Source: Treponema socranskii subsp. buccale | Lineage (GTDB): Bacteria > Spirochaetota > Spirochaetia > Treponematales > Treponemataceae | Length of the DNA stretch: 64,000 nt | NCBI RefSeq assembly: GCF_024181585.1 | Contig: NZ_CP054258.1 | Coordinates: forward strand, 310,001 to 374,000 | Direction of reading: 5' to 3' | Part shown: positions 34,501 to 43,011 of the stretch, in pieces | Layout of the letters: every line of letters begins with the position of its first letter | Position numbering within the stretch: the first letter of the stretch is position 1 | The notes under the pieces: generated by a model | Databases searched by the model: none | The model's input: only the letters and a program-made list of their open reading frames with translations | Told to the model about the DNA's origin: nothing | Translations under genes and position numbers: made by a program

Positions 34501-36217
34501 GGTTTCCGGCCCATGCAAAAGAAACAAGGCCGCTCGTGTCGTCCGACTTGCCGTTGTCGGCGATACCGATGAGCAGTTTTTGTGTCGAAGAGCGGCCTGC
34601 AGTATCGGTTGCGCTGACGGAAAGGGTGTATATTCCCGCGTTCGTTTTATCGTTTACGGGAGGGCGCACGATGAATTCCGTTTGGCCTTCTTTTATGACA
34701 AGCGATTTTTCTTCTTCACCGTTAAAGCTTGCGCTCACTTCGCGTAAACCCGCTTCCGCTTTTATGCGGACGGCCGTCGAAACTTTATTTTGTACACCGT
34801 ATAAGGGGATGACCGAAGTGCCCGATTCGAACGCAATGACCGGCGCCTTTCCCGTCGAAAAAAACTGAACGCTTTGCGCGCTTCCTTCCGTACCGTCGGC
34901 ATTTACGATGTACGCGGTAAGCGTGTGGTTTCCTGCCGGAAGTTCGTCTTCGCTTGCTGAAAACGCGATCGAAGGCGAAGAGAGCATAAGGGATTTTTCT
35001 TCACCCTTGTCGATTTTATAGCGGATTTCGGACGCCCTGCCGTACGCCAAGCCTGCGATAAAAAGGGTGCCGTCTGTTTTTTCGCCCGCTTTCGGACTGA
35101 CGATTTCCAAAACGGTTTTGTCTTTCGCTTTATCGATTTCAATCTTTTTTTTATCGCGCACGACGTTTCCGGCAACGTCCTTTGCCGCAAATTCGATAAT
35201 AACCGATTTTGCATTCATGCGCGTAAAATCGAATTCTTTAACCCAATAATCGTTGCCCGGCGTTACGGCAATCTCTCCGCTTTCTTTTCCGCATACCCAC
35301 GTAAGAGATTCCAGTCCCGTGCCGTCGGAAGCGCGGCCCGCGACGGAAAAAACGCTCGGAAACGTTTCGGTTTCGTCATCCGGATATATGAATGAGAGTG
35401 AAGGCGGTACATTGTCCACGAAAAATAAAAAGGTATAGATTCCCGTCGAACCCTGTTTGTCGACCGCTTTGAACCAGCATACGTTCGGACCGTCCGAAAG
35501 CATAGCCGTTTCTATAGGGAGTTTAAAAACCGATCGGTTCTGCTTTTTATCGAAGGAAAGGCGGACTTCTTCAAATTTGTTTCCGTTATCGAGCGAATAA
35601 AACAGACGGTCTATGCCGTTTCCGTCTTCAACCGTTCCTTCAAGCTGTACGGTGCCCGACACCAAAGTGCCCGCGCCGGTATTCGTAACGCTTGTAACGG
35701 GGAGCCGTCTGTTCAAATTAAAAGAAGTTTTTACACTCTTGCCCTGTACGCCGTTTACATCGGTACCCCATACTTCTACCGTGTGCACGCCTTCGGACAG
35801 GGACGCCGTATTGAGCGCATACGACCAAAATTCGGTACCTTTTGCCGTATATATTTCTTCGCCGCCGTCGATACGGAACGACACTTTTGCAACGGCATCA
35901 TCGTCATAACAGGTTCCGATGATATCGACGTTGCCCGCTACGTCCGCTCCCGATGCGGGAAAGGCAATCGAAATAACGGGTAAATCCGAATCCGGATCTA
36001 TGTACATATTGAAAGGTCCCGCATAGCCGACATTGCCGGCGGTATCACGGGCGGTGATGAGGATATTGTATTTCCCCTTTTTTTTCGCCGAAATATCGAC
36101 CGTTTCCTGCCAGCTTTTAAGAGAAGCGAGATCGGTTTCGGTTATGTCTCTGGAACCGAATGCATGGACGGCGCCGAGCGCACAGCAAAAAAACACAAAC
36201 GATGCAAGTCTTTTCAT
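31544..36217 (-). CDS. Ig-like repeat protein with C-terminal outer-membrane beta-barrel (1557 aa)
   Basis: A 1557-residue exported protein with signal peptide MKRLASFVFFCCALGAVHA. About 13 Ig-like repeats follow, marked by DPDSDLPVISIAFPASG, DNVPPSLSFIYPDD, DNTPPVLKIEYP and DKTAPNITLISPGEGG. The last 200 residues differ: alternating aromatic strands (LHFEAGFWGATLWNAGVGLSF; VKLQLHYGQF; YGGHVGSLKLLANVFEL) ending in VRVNVF with a terminal Phe, the signature of an outer-membrane barrel inserted by BamA. This predicts a self-anchored Ig-like fibre in the outer membrane. GAGGAAG upstream fixes the start. It is followed by the giant lipoprotein gene after 40 bp. Confidence 0.82.
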   Translation of the reverse strand: MKRLASFVFFCCALGAVHAFGSRDITETDLASLKSWQETVDISAKKKGKYNILITARDTAGNVGYAGPFNMYIDPDSDLPVISIAFPASGADVAGNVDIIGTCYDDDAVAKVSFRIDGGEEIYTAKGTEFWSYALNTASLSEGVHTVEVWGTDVNGVQGKSVKTSFNLNRRLPVTSVTNTGAGTLVSGTVQLEGTVEDGNGIDRLFYSLDNGNKFEEVRLSFDKKQNRSVFKLPIETAMLSDGPNVCWFKAVDKQGSTGIYTFLFFVDNVPPSLSFIYPDDETETFPSVFSVAGRASDGTGLESLTWVCGKESGEIAVTPGNDYWVKEFDFTRMNAKSVIIEFAAKDVAGNVVRDKKKIEIDKAKDKTVLEIVSPKAGEKTDGTLFIAGLAYGRASEIRYKIDKGEEKSLMLSSPSIAFSASEDELPAGNHTLTAYIVNADGTEGSAQSVQFFSTGKAPVIAFESGTSVIPLYGVQNKVSTAVRIKAEAGLREVSASFNGEEEKSLVIKEGQTEFIVRPPVNDKTNAGIYTLSVSATDTAGRSSTQKLLIGIADNGKSDDTSGLVSFAWAGNRIGNAAVITGEPLEGLFYSADGAQIESAELTGAAGLSCEVEGNIVKIGAVKDGLYKDVRVKVRTSDGKEIISESVDISADTASLKITLNKSAVYVKDSLTFSGSVNGTRLPLDYSLSSASSDEVLTGTLDGRFEKTLDVKAFPDGALFLTVTATDNAGKKVSEHAIFIKDTEAPNVRMVMPANGDKVNGSITAAFTVDEKFGGVKAEYKTEDKNSTWKEFPYTSLSNTVIGSAADPISKNMQFRFTDGAGNAKLINRYDFDIDTASDAPVVEIHLPFENQVIVEDFEISGIVYDDDAPAKIYYRIDNKAYTALDVKHTFSIPIALSSLTDNEHTISIYGEDIYGIKSAPVERKIRVSLAKPLTQMTSPDISETVKGLITINGTASDANGIEGMYISVNNGNSFLRANGREKWNYSLNTQVIGDGTHVVLIRAADKYGQESVSSTLINIDNTPPVLKIEYPLAGSRLDKNLFVSGKTQDNISLEGVTLKIKSLSNTAVPASLAQIKLKNDLLVAENIDISALPEGRYNLEISGVDKAGNTNEAAVNFDVSRKADKNKIELLYPLNGETLFGEFNVYGRVDSSTNIQQVSLFVDGKQIMTSDVTSTSYASFRLNADVISEGEHTIEIRGILPANRAVISSGVSVQYKENGPWITIDNLAMGDFAIDRPYLKGRAGYSVSQEEKDAASAKDASADAKRLFAGKRLKQVEVSFNNGRTFVPAKLKNGWRYRLETEDMEEGYHFLLVRAVMENKEVAICRTIIRIDKTAPNITLISPGEGGRYNESITFAGLTSDNVSLADTSAALRKGDKAIYEVPKFIQGLHFEAGFWGATLWNAGVGLSFFDNNVKLQLHYGQFTQDQFDFFYKIQNLPLRQIRYGGHVGSLKLLANVFELPFGYYFGPDWQWLYLNVALGAQFSLFSETQSGKPQVLPAGLIQIEFPRVKLTKRKYFSSFSFFTEGQLWFISTDVEGSSIRSVMPHLCGGVRVNVF

Positions 36218-36229
36218 AAACTTCCTCTC

Positions 36230-36249
36230 TTACCGGACATGACCGGTAA
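36230..36249. promoter_or_regulatory. Operator-like palindrome upstream of the Ig-barrel gene
   Basis: TTACCGG / CCGGTAA arms spaced by six bases lie immediately upstream of the ribosome site of the gene starting at 36217; CCGGTAAAA recurs 40 bp further upstream. Could bind a dimeric regulator or form a leader hairpin. Confidence 0.35.
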
Positions 36250-36480
36250 AATATCTTGGCGGCAGCCGCTCAAAAGAGGGCGGATCTGCCGGTAAAAAAC
36301 ACGAATTCGCTTCTTTATCGGTATGCGATTTAGAAATCTTTATTTCGGCAAAACCGTACGGGCGAAAGGATTTGTGCACGGAAAGTGCAGGATAATCCGG
36401 CCTCGCCGCAGGATGTGTGCCGAAGAAATTTATCTAAAAACACCAAAAAAACCAAAACATCCAAATATTAGCATAACGAT

Positions 36481-36511
36481 AAAAAAAAGACAAGCGGTCG
36501 TCCGCCTGTCT
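36481..36511 (-). terminator. Terminator of the Wzi-like gene
   Basis: On the minus strand a 9-bp arm GACAGGCGG pairs with CCGCTTGTC (one mismatch) around a 4-base loop and is followed by seven T. It lies 108 bp past the stop at 36620. Confidence 0.7.
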
Positions 36512-36619
36512 TCGGTGTGATGCGATGGGATTTTCGTGCAATTTATATTCGGGCGAAGTACGTGATATACGCGAAGACGCCCTTCCGTTTTGGAAACGTC
36601 CCGTTTTCAGGCGCGGGTT

Positions 36620-38536
36620 TTAAAAATACAGCCGCAGTCCGCCCGAAACGATTGCGCCGAACTCCGTCGGGTATTCGCTCGTGTCCGCAATGTGATAGTC
36701 GCGCTTTTCGTTGTTGTTCGGCGTTCCTTTGATTACGGTAAAATAGCTGTAAACGAATCCGACGTCGCCGTATATCGTAAGCGGCACTTTAAATTTGCGA
36801 AGCGAATATTCCCCGCCGATTTTTACGATGTGAAACCATTGGTATGCGCCGTCATGTAAAAAATATTTCCGCATAGCATCGCGCCCGTCGGGATCGAGTT
36901 CGGAATATATCGAACTGCCGCGCACAGCCTGACTGCCGTACTCCGCACCGTGTCTGATAAATTGATATTCCAAATGCGCCGTCAGCGCGGTAAGAGGGGA
37001 GCTTTCTACGCGGACGTGCAGTTCGTCCGAATTCGGCGGAAGATAATAGCCGAGATTTTCTCCTGCGCTCATGTATGCTTCGGTAATATAATGCGAATAC
37101 CACGGCGCTTTATTGATGGCGGTATGCGTATAACAGAAAGGTTCGATTTTTGTATAGCGGCATGAAATCGTTGTAAACGGAAGGAACGGAATATTCGCTT
37201 TCATTCCGACTTGCGTCGCATACATATTGCGCGTTGCATGGATGAAGTCTCCGAGTAAACCCGTCGAACGGCTCAAGCCGTTGAATTCGTCGAGAAAGAG
37301 CGATGCCCATACGGTACCGATTTTCGGATATGTATAAGAGATATTGCCGAACAGTGCGATATTATCCAAATCGCCGATATTGTTTTGATAAAAAACTTTA
37401 TCGGTCAGCGGGAAAAAATATCCCAGCTCGAAGCGCTTCGGCCAAACGGCGGTCGTTCCGAAATCGATATGGATATGTTTAAAATCGAATTCGAGCATTG
37501 CGATAGAATACGCGTTTTGGAAAAATGCCGCGTTGTCATAATCGCCGTGATCTTTTTTGCTGTTGTAGATGTTTCCGACAATATATTTGCTGTTCGGAAA
37601 TTCGAGGATGCCGGTGAGCGTCGAAAGTGAAAACCAGCTGAAAGGCGAGATTTCGGCTTCGAGCGCAAGAAACGGATGGGCGGCGCCTCCGAACACGAGA
37701 CTTGCCCCCTTATCCATGCCCGCCCATTCGCGCGAAAGGCGTCCGAATCGGATAAATATTTTATCGTCGAAAGCACTCGCCGCTATTTCCGAATTGATTC
37801 CGAAGCCGCCGGCTCCTTCATCGCACCAGCCTTCGAGGCCGCTTGCCGTCAAGTCGCCTATTTTATATACCGAGCCGTCCCATGTTTTTCGGTATGAAAA
37901 CGGGAAAAACGCTTTGTTCGCATACGTGTTAATCGTGCGGTCGGCAGAGCCGTCTTCCGTTTTTGTGAACCACCATTTTCCGATGTTGTACGTTCCGAGA
38001 TTTTTCAGTACGGCGCGAGAAGCATTGCCGAACAAATTGAAATCGTAGGAAAGCTGCGTTCCGAAATCGCCTCTTACGGAAACCGCAGGCAAAAACGTAA
38101 ATCCCCACCGGTTGTCATTTTTATTGTTGTAGATGCCGCCCGAAGCGAATATATCCGCTTTGAACGTCAGGTCGGCCGTCGTGCGGATCTTTCCTTTCCC
38201 TTCATAATAATATCCGCCGCGTAAGCCGTCTTTTCCGGACTTCCGCTTAAACCTTTCGAGCGTATCGAATAAAATGTCCCGTTCCGTTTTCGAAAGGAGA
38301 GGCGTGTCGGACGCATCGGATGCCGCGATGATTTCGTTGATCGCGTTTATAACCGCTTTTTCCGAATACGGTTTTACTTTCGGCATCGCTCGGCAAAGAC
38401 CGCGCAGTTCCGCCTGTGTGATAATTTGATATACCGGATGTTCCAAAGGAACGGCGGCGTATGTTTGTGCAAAAAGTGCCGCGCCGGAAAATACGAAAAG
38501 TGCCGCGCAGACCGTGATACTTAACAATCGCTTCAT
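36620..38536 (-). CDS. Wzi-like outer-membrane beta-barrel protein
   Basis: A 638-residue exported protein with signal peptide ending GAALFAQ. The mature N-terminus, VPLEHPVYQIITQAELRGLCRAMPKVKPYSEKAV, resembles the helical start of capsule-assembly Wzi-family barrels. The rest is a succession of amphipathic strands with aromatic girdles (for example YYYEGKGKIRTTADLTFKAD) and ends in GGLRLYF, a C-terminal aromatic barrel signal. Predicted to be an outer-membrane barrel of about 18 or more strands. Whether it acts in surface-polysaccharide attachment is unknown in spirochaetes. AGAGG upstream supports the start. It follows the FMN oxidoreductase gene by 47 bp. Confidence 0.75.
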   Translation of the reverse strand: MKRLLSITVCAALFVFSGAALFAQTYAAVPLEHPVYQIITQAELRGLCRAMPKVKPYSEKAVINAINEIIAASDASDTPLLSKTERDILFDTLERFKRKSGKDGLRGGYYYEGKGKIRTTADLTFKADIFASGGIYNNKNDNRWGFTFLPAVSVRGDFGTQLSYDFNLFGNASRAVLKNLGTYNIGKWWFTKTEDGSADRTINTYANKAFFPFSYRKTWDGSVYKIGDLTASGLEGWCDEGAGGFGINSEIAASAFDDKIFIRFGRLSREWAGMDKGASLVFGGAAHPFLALEAEISPFSWFSLSTLTGILEFPNSKYIVGNIYNSKKDHGDYDNAAFFQNAYSIAMLEFDFKHIHIDFGTTAVWPKRFELGYFFPLTDKVFYQNNIGDLDNIALFGNISYTYPKIGTVWASLFLDEFNGLSRSTGLLGDFIHATRNMYATQVGMKANIPFLPFTTISCRYTKIEPFCYTHTAINKAPWYSHYITEAYMSAGENLGYYLPPNSDELHVRVESSPLTALTAHLEYQFIRHGAEYGSQAVRGSSIYSELDPDGRDAMRKYFLHDGAYQWFHIVKIGGEYSLRKFKVPLTIYGDVGFVYSYFTVIKGTPNNNEKRDYHIADTSEYPTEFGAIVSGGLRLYF

Positions 38537-38583
38537 AAAAACCTCTGTAAAAAAATCGATGTAAAATTATTACCGCAAAATCG

Positions 38584-39519
38584 TTAATCGATGATTTCTC
38601 CGAGGATGATTTCATCGATCTTTTTTATCATACCGCCGATGCCGTCCGAAACGAGGGCTGCAACGAAGGGACGTGCGATGATTACCTGCGATGCTCCGTA
38701 AAAGAGCGCCGTTTGTATATCATGGCGCGTTCTCACTCCGCCGTCAACCCAAATCTCGCCGCAATATTTTTTGATTTCTTTTCCGTATTCGGCAAGAAAT
38801 TCCGCCGTACTTCCTTCGCGCGTATCGATGCGCCCTCCGTGATTCGAAATGAAGGCTATGTCCGGTTTGACTTCTTTTACGAGCTCGATATCTTCTTTGC
38901 AAAAAATTCCTTTTAACGCGTACGGCACGGAAATCTTTTTTCTGATTTCCGAAATCTGCGCGGGTGTTTTTTTTTCCAACCGTACGAGATTCCGCATCGT
39001 TTCAATATTGTACGAGTCGATATCGTTGCCGATTATTTCCGCAGCGCCTCGGGCGACTTCGATGCGTTCAAAGAGTTTTTCGTTCGGATAGGGTTTTAAA
39101 AATACCGCCGCTTTCAAATCCGGTTCGGCTTTTTGCAGTTTCCGTACCGCATCGAGTCCGTAGTGCAGCTTATAATCGGGGTAACCGTCGCCGACGCACA
39201 AACCGATGTCCCCGCACCGCGCGGCCGAAAAATACGGCAGATAAAAATATTCTTCTTTTTCGAAGCCGATGTTCTGTACCGCGCCGGTAACGGGTCCCGC
39301 CCGCACCGCGCTCGTTTCGACGGGTATCGATAAAATCGATTCGATCGTTCCGTCCGATACCGCTTTTTGCCGAAGCTTTTTCCATCCTTCGAAATTCAAT
39401 TTGAAATTTTTATTATTGTTGACGCCGCCCATGCCCGGCATCTGTCCGACACAGCCTCTTCCGTCGCATACGGAACAAACGGCGCATTTGAATTCAAAAC
39501 GGTTCGCCACAATACCCAT
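38584..39519 (-). CDS. FMN-dependent alpha-hydroxy-acid oxidising protein
   Basis: A TIM-barrel flavoenzyme of 311 residues in the lactate oxidase/IDI-2-like superfamily. Visible motifs: KGIFCKEDIELV with the FMN-contacting Lys, ISNHGGR with the catalytic His/Arg pair and WVDGGVRTRHDIQTALFYGASQVIIARPF for phosphate binding. A Cys-rich N-terminus CAVCSVCDGRGCVGQMPGMGG is unusual and may bind metal or a cluster. ATG 39519 is chosen because a TATAAT -10 box (39530-39535) overlaps the ATG at 39531. Substrate unknown. Confidence 0.82.
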   Translation of the reverse strand: MGIVANRFEFKCAVCSVCDGRGCVGQMPGMGGVNNNKNFKLNFEGWKKLRQKAVSDGTIESILSIPVETSAVRAGPVTGAVQNIGFEKEEYFYLPYFSAARCGDIGLCVGDGYPDYKLHYGLDAVRKLQKAEPDLKAAVFLKPYPNEKLFERIEVARGAAEIIGNDIDSYNIETMRNLVRLEKKTPAQISEIRKKISVPYALKGIFCKEDIELVKEVKPDIAFISNHGGRIDTREGSTAEFLAEYGKEIKKYCGEIWVDGGVRTRHDIQTALFYGASQVIIARPFVAALVSDGIGGMIKKIDEIILGEIID

Positions 39520-39529
39520 CCATTGCCGC

Positions 39530-39558
39530 ATTATAGCCGAAACGTTCGAAGTTTTCCA
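39530..39558 (-). promoter_or_regulatory. Promoter of the FMN oxidoreductase gene
   Basis: Minus-strand TGGAAA (39553-39558), 17-bp spacer, TATAAT (39530-39535). The -10 ends ten bases before ATG 39519, giving at most a leader of a few bases. Confidence 0.5.
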
Positions 39559-39658
39559 CTAAAACCGGATATAAAATCTGCCGATATTGATAGAACGGAC
39601 AACGAACGCGGTTTTTCAAATACGCGTTTTAATTGCAAACTCGATTATGGGAGTATCG

Positions 39659-42562
39659 ATGGAACGTTTGAACAAGCTGAAGTACGCTGCGGGTGTCGTA
39701 TTGCTGCTTTTTGCGGCGGTTTTTTCTCTCGCGCTTATACTGCAGCCCTTCGATTTTATCGCATATACCGCAGGCTTCGGTGCCTCTTTATTTTTACTCG
39801 GCACTATGCTTTTTTCGATATACGGATTTTCGAGCATACTCATTCCCGCGTTTTTATTTGCCGCGGCGATGACGTGTTTTTCGGGAAAATGGACGGCACG
39901 AAAAGCGATGCGTCTTTTGACGGCCGCCGTTCCGTTTTTTACCGCCGTAATCACCGAAAATATCTGCAAATCGATCGGTGAATTCAGTGCCGATTTTACC
40001 GGCATAAAAATCGGTATTACGATCGCATTCGGCATCATGCTCATCGTCATAGAATGGCTCGGAGCGGGCATCATTGCGGATAAAATTACGCAGTCTGCAA
40101 AACGGAGAGGATTTGAAAAAATCCCGCGTGAAAAAACAGGAGAGGAAACGGACGGCGGAACGCACGATGAAAAGAGGACGGCTCCCGATTTTTCGGCGGA
40201 CGATACGGAAGTTGAAAACGAGGACGAAAGCGATCCCTACGAAAGCGCGCGCGAAATCGATTCGCTTGCAAAAACGCCTTCCCGCGAAGCGAATGAAACG
40301 GGGGAGGCCTTTTCGAAAGCGAAAGAGTCTTCATCCGATATTGCTTCCCCGTTTGAAAATATTTTTGATGAGGCCGGCGGCGCTCGAGGCGATGCCGAAG
40401 ACGGCGAAAAAAGCCGCGCCGAACAAAAGACAGGAGATGCGTCGGCGCTTATTTCCGAAGAGGAATTTACCGCGCTTACCGCGCGCGACGACGCTCCGCT
40501 CGGTGAAATAGAAGAGCTTTCATGGCCCGATTTCCCGGAAGAAAACGTCGACGCTTCGTATTTAAAGAGCGATGAGGATACCGACGAGAGCGGAAAAGAG
40601 AAGCGCAAAACCGTACCGTTTTGGGAAAGAGAAAGACCTCGTAAAGCGGAAGATATGATTTCATCGGAAGACGAAGACGATTTTTTGCAGGATTCGGATG
40701 AAAGCGGCGATTCCGATGACGAAAGCGTTTTCGGCGATATTTCCGAAACGGACGAATCGATAAATTCTTCCGATGAACTTTTGCACGGTGAATCGCTCGA
40801 TCCCGATTTTTTCGATGTCGATTTGAACGAAGAAACGGACGATGCGGCGTTCGACGGAAAAACGAATACCGCATACGATGTCGATTTGAACAAAGCGAGT
40901 ACGGCATCCGGAAATGAAACCCCGCGTGATTTTGCCGGAAACGTTTTCAACGATATGGATGCCGACGTGCGGAAAAATTTATCAAATTTTAATAATTCTC
41001 TTTCGGCGGGCGTTCCCGTTATCGAAGACGGGCGTACCGTTTCGAGGACGGAAACAACGAGTTCGAAAGAAGAACTTGAAGCATTTTTCGGCAGCGACGA
41101 GGAAAAGAAAATTTCCGTTTCAAAGCCGGAGTCTGTAAAAAGGATAAAACCGAAGGGGCCGTACAAAATTCCTGCGGATTTATTAACGGAATATAAAAAC
41201 GATCAGTATTGGATCATCGACGAAGAAACGAAAAAGGCGTCAAGCGAACTCAAGGAAACGCTCAACGAATTCAATATCGAAGCGGATATCATCGGCATAA
41301 AAAAAGGACCGGTCGTTACGATGTTCGAACTGCTTCCCGCACCGGGCGTCAAGCTCAGTAAAATCGCAGCGCTGCAGGACAATATCGCTTTACGCCTCGC
41401 GGCGAGCAGCGTCCGCATCGTCGCACCGATCCCGGGGAAAAAAGCGGTCGGTATCGAAATACCGAATAAAGAGCGCAGCATCGTCAGTTTCCGCGAAATT
41501 ATCGAAAAGGATATGAGCGAATACAAAAAGATGTCGGTACCGGTCATCCTCGGCAAAGACATTCTCGGAAAACCGCAGATTATCGACCTCGTAAAGACGC
41601 CGCACCTTTTGATTGCGGGTGCTACGGGCTCCGGAAAATCGGTGTGCGTCAACAGCATGATCCTTTCGATTTTGTACAAGCGGTCGCCGCAGGAAGTAAA
41701 ACTTATTTTAATCGATCCGAAAATCGTCGAACTCAAACTCTATAACGATATCCCGCACTTGCTCGTTCCGGTCATCACCGAACCGAAAAAAGCGTTTCAG
41801 GCGCTGCAGTGGGCGCTGTGTGAGATGGAGCGGCGTTACGCGCTTTTGGACGGTATGGGATGCCGCGACGTGGCGAGCTATAACAAAAAAATCGAAGATA
41901 AACACATAGCGACGGAAAAGATTCCGTACATCGTTTTGATCATCGACGAGTTTGCCGATTTGATGGCGACGACGGGCAAAGAACTCGAATCGACGGTCGC
42001 CCGCCTTGCGGCGATGAGCCGCGCGATCGGCATACACTTGGTACTCGCGACGCAGCGGCCTTCGACCGACGTCATCACCGGATTGATTAAAGCGAATATT
42101 CCCGCGCGTATCGCGTTTATGGTCGCGTCCGGAATGGACAGCCGGATCATCATCGATCAAGTCGGTGCGGAAAAATTATTGGGCAGAGGCGATATGCTTT
42201 ATTCGAGCGCCGTCAATCCGTTCCCCGTGCGCATTCAGGGGACTTTCGTCAGCGATCAGGAAGTCGAAAACGTCGTCGGTTGTGTGAAAAAATACGGCGA
42301 GCCGGAATACATCGACGAAGAGATTTTTGTGCCGGAGGACGAAGATAGCAGCGAGCCGAGTTTATTCGACGGCGAAGATCCGCTGTACAATCAAGCGCTC
42401 GACATCGTCGTCCAGTCGGGAAAAGCGTCGGCATCGTACATTCAGAGAAGGCTTAAAATCGGCTATAACCGCGCGGCACGCCTCGTCGAAGAAATGGAAG
42501 CGCGGGGCATTGTAGGACCGGCGAACGGCAGCAAACCTCGCGAAATCATTCACGTACCGTAA
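39659..42562 (+). CDS. ftsK: DNA translocase FtsK/SpoIIIE
   Basis: A septal DNA pump of 967 residues that clears chromosomes at division. Four N-terminal membrane segments (about 10-150) are followed by a very acidic, low-complexity linker (about 145-490), then the motor: Walker A GATGSGKS near 655, IDPKIVELKLYNDIPHLL, Walker B IVLIIDEFADLM, and ATQRPSTDVITGLIKANIPARIAF. The C-terminal gamma winged helix (QALDIVVQSGKASASYIQRRLKIGYNRAARLVEEME) reads polar KOPS-like sequences. ATG 39659 has GGGAG five bases upstream and begins at the membrane domain; earlier in-frame ATGs lack this. Confidence 0.95.
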   Translation: MERLNKLKYAAGVVLLLFAAVFSLALILQPFDFIAYTAGFGASLFLLGTMLFSIYGFSSILIPAFLFAAAMTCFSGKWTARKAMRLLTAAVPFFTAVITENICKSIGEFSADFTGIKIGITIAFGIMLIVIEWLGAGIIADKITQSAKRRGFEKIPREKTGEETDGGTHDEKRTAPDFSADDTEVENEDESDPYESAREIDSLAKTPSREANETGEAFSKAKESSSDIASPFENIFDEAGGARGDAEDGEKSRAEQKTGDASALISEEEFTALTARDDAPLGEIEELSWPDFPEENVDASYLKSDEDTDESGKEKRKTVPFWERERPRKAEDMISSEDEDDFLQDSDESGDSDDESVFGDISETDESINSSDELLHGESLDPDFFDVDLNEETDDAAFDGKTNTAYDVDLNKASTASGNETPRDFAGNVFNDMDADVRKNLSNFNNSLSAGVPVIEDGRTVSRTETTSSKEELEAFFGSDEEKKISVSKPESVKRIKPKGPYKIPADLLTEYKNDQYWIIDEETKKASSELKETLNEFNIEADIIGIKKGPVVTMFELLPAPGVKLSKIAALQDNIALRLAASSVRIVAPIPGKKAVGIEIPNKERSIVSFREIIEKDMSEYKKMSVPVILGKDILGKPQIIDLVKTPHLLIAGATGSGKSVCVNSMILSILYKRSPQEVKLILIDPKIVELKLYNDIPHLLVPVITEPKKAFQALQWALCEMERRYALLDGMGCRDVASYNKKIEDKHIATEKIPYIVLIIDEFADLMATTGKELESTVARLAAMSRAIGIHLVLATQRPSTDVITGLIKANIPARIAFMVASGMDSRIIIDQVGAEKLLGRGDMLYSSAVNPFPVRIQGTFVSDQEVENVVGCVKKYGEPEYIDEEIFVPEDEDSSEPSLFDGEDPLYNQALDIVVQSGKASASYIQRRLKIGYNRAARLVEEMEARGIVGPANGSKPREIIHVP

Positions 42563-42640
42563 AGGCGGCAATTGAAGACGGCCTCCGCGAAGATCGAAGA
42601 GTCCGTGCTTCCGTGTATGTGAGCCGCTTTTCCGGTGATT

Positions 42641-42955
42641 TTATTTTTTTGTAATGACGACGGAATTGTCGGCGTTGGAATACGGGGCGGGAATATATTT
42701 GTCCGCCTGCCAATCGTTTTCCCAGCGCTGCCCGTCGATGAGATAGCGGAATTGATATTCTCTGTCCGTTTCAAGATCCAGCTTGACGGAAAACGATCCG
42801 TCTTTATTTTTTTTCAGCGGTGTTTCGGTACTGCTCCAGCTGTTAAAATCGCCTGCGACATTGATCGTCTTCGCCGTACCCGCAGCTTCGGGGAGCACGA
42901 TAAACGTGACCGTGCATTTTTTTCCGTCTTTCGAAAATGATTTTTTTAACGCCAT
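42641..42955 (-). CDS. Stand-alone CBM48 / isoamylase N-terminal-like domain protein
   Basis: A 104-residue cytoplasmic protein made only of an AMPK/CBM48-type glycogen-binding module: TVTFIVLPEAAGTAKTINVAGDFNSW, PLKKNKDGSFSVKLDLETDREYQFRYLIDGQRW and ENDWQADKYIPAPYSNADNSVV. The VAGDFNSW and YLIDG positions are those contacting glucans. There is no catalytic domain in the gene or nearby. GGAGG eight bases upstream fixes the start. Probably binds glycogen or an enzyme partner; family match certain, role unknown. Confidence 0.88.
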   Translation of the reverse strand: MALKKSFSKDGKKCTVTFIVLPEAAGTAKTINVAGDFNSWSSTETPLKKNKDGSFSVKLDLETDREYQFRYLIDGQRWENDWQADKYIPAPYSNADNSVVITKK

Positions 42956-42980
42956 GGAAACACCTCCATATCTGATACTT

Positions 42981-43011
42981 TTTATAAGGTCCGCAATACA
43001 GCTGTTGTCAA
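42981..43011 (-). promoter_or_regulatory. Promoter of the CBM48 gene, sharing -35 bases with metK
   Basis: Minus-strand TTGACA (43006-43011) and TATAAA (42981-42986) with a 19-bp spacer, or TTATAA with 18. Its -35 overlaps the metK -35 by five bases on the other strand. Confidence 0.45.

Larger units (their letters stand above)
36218..36619. other. Intergenic region between two envelope operons
   Basis: No gene is seen in these 402 bases. They hold the palindrome at 36230-36249, a further copy of CCGGTAAAA at 36289, and the terminator of the Wzi-like gene at 36481-36511. Confidence 0.6.

Noticed and set aside
40237-41166. 309-codon Ser-rich open frame on the minus strand
   Set aside because: It is the complement of the acidic linker of ftsK; GAA/GAC codons read backwards give Ser/Phe runs.
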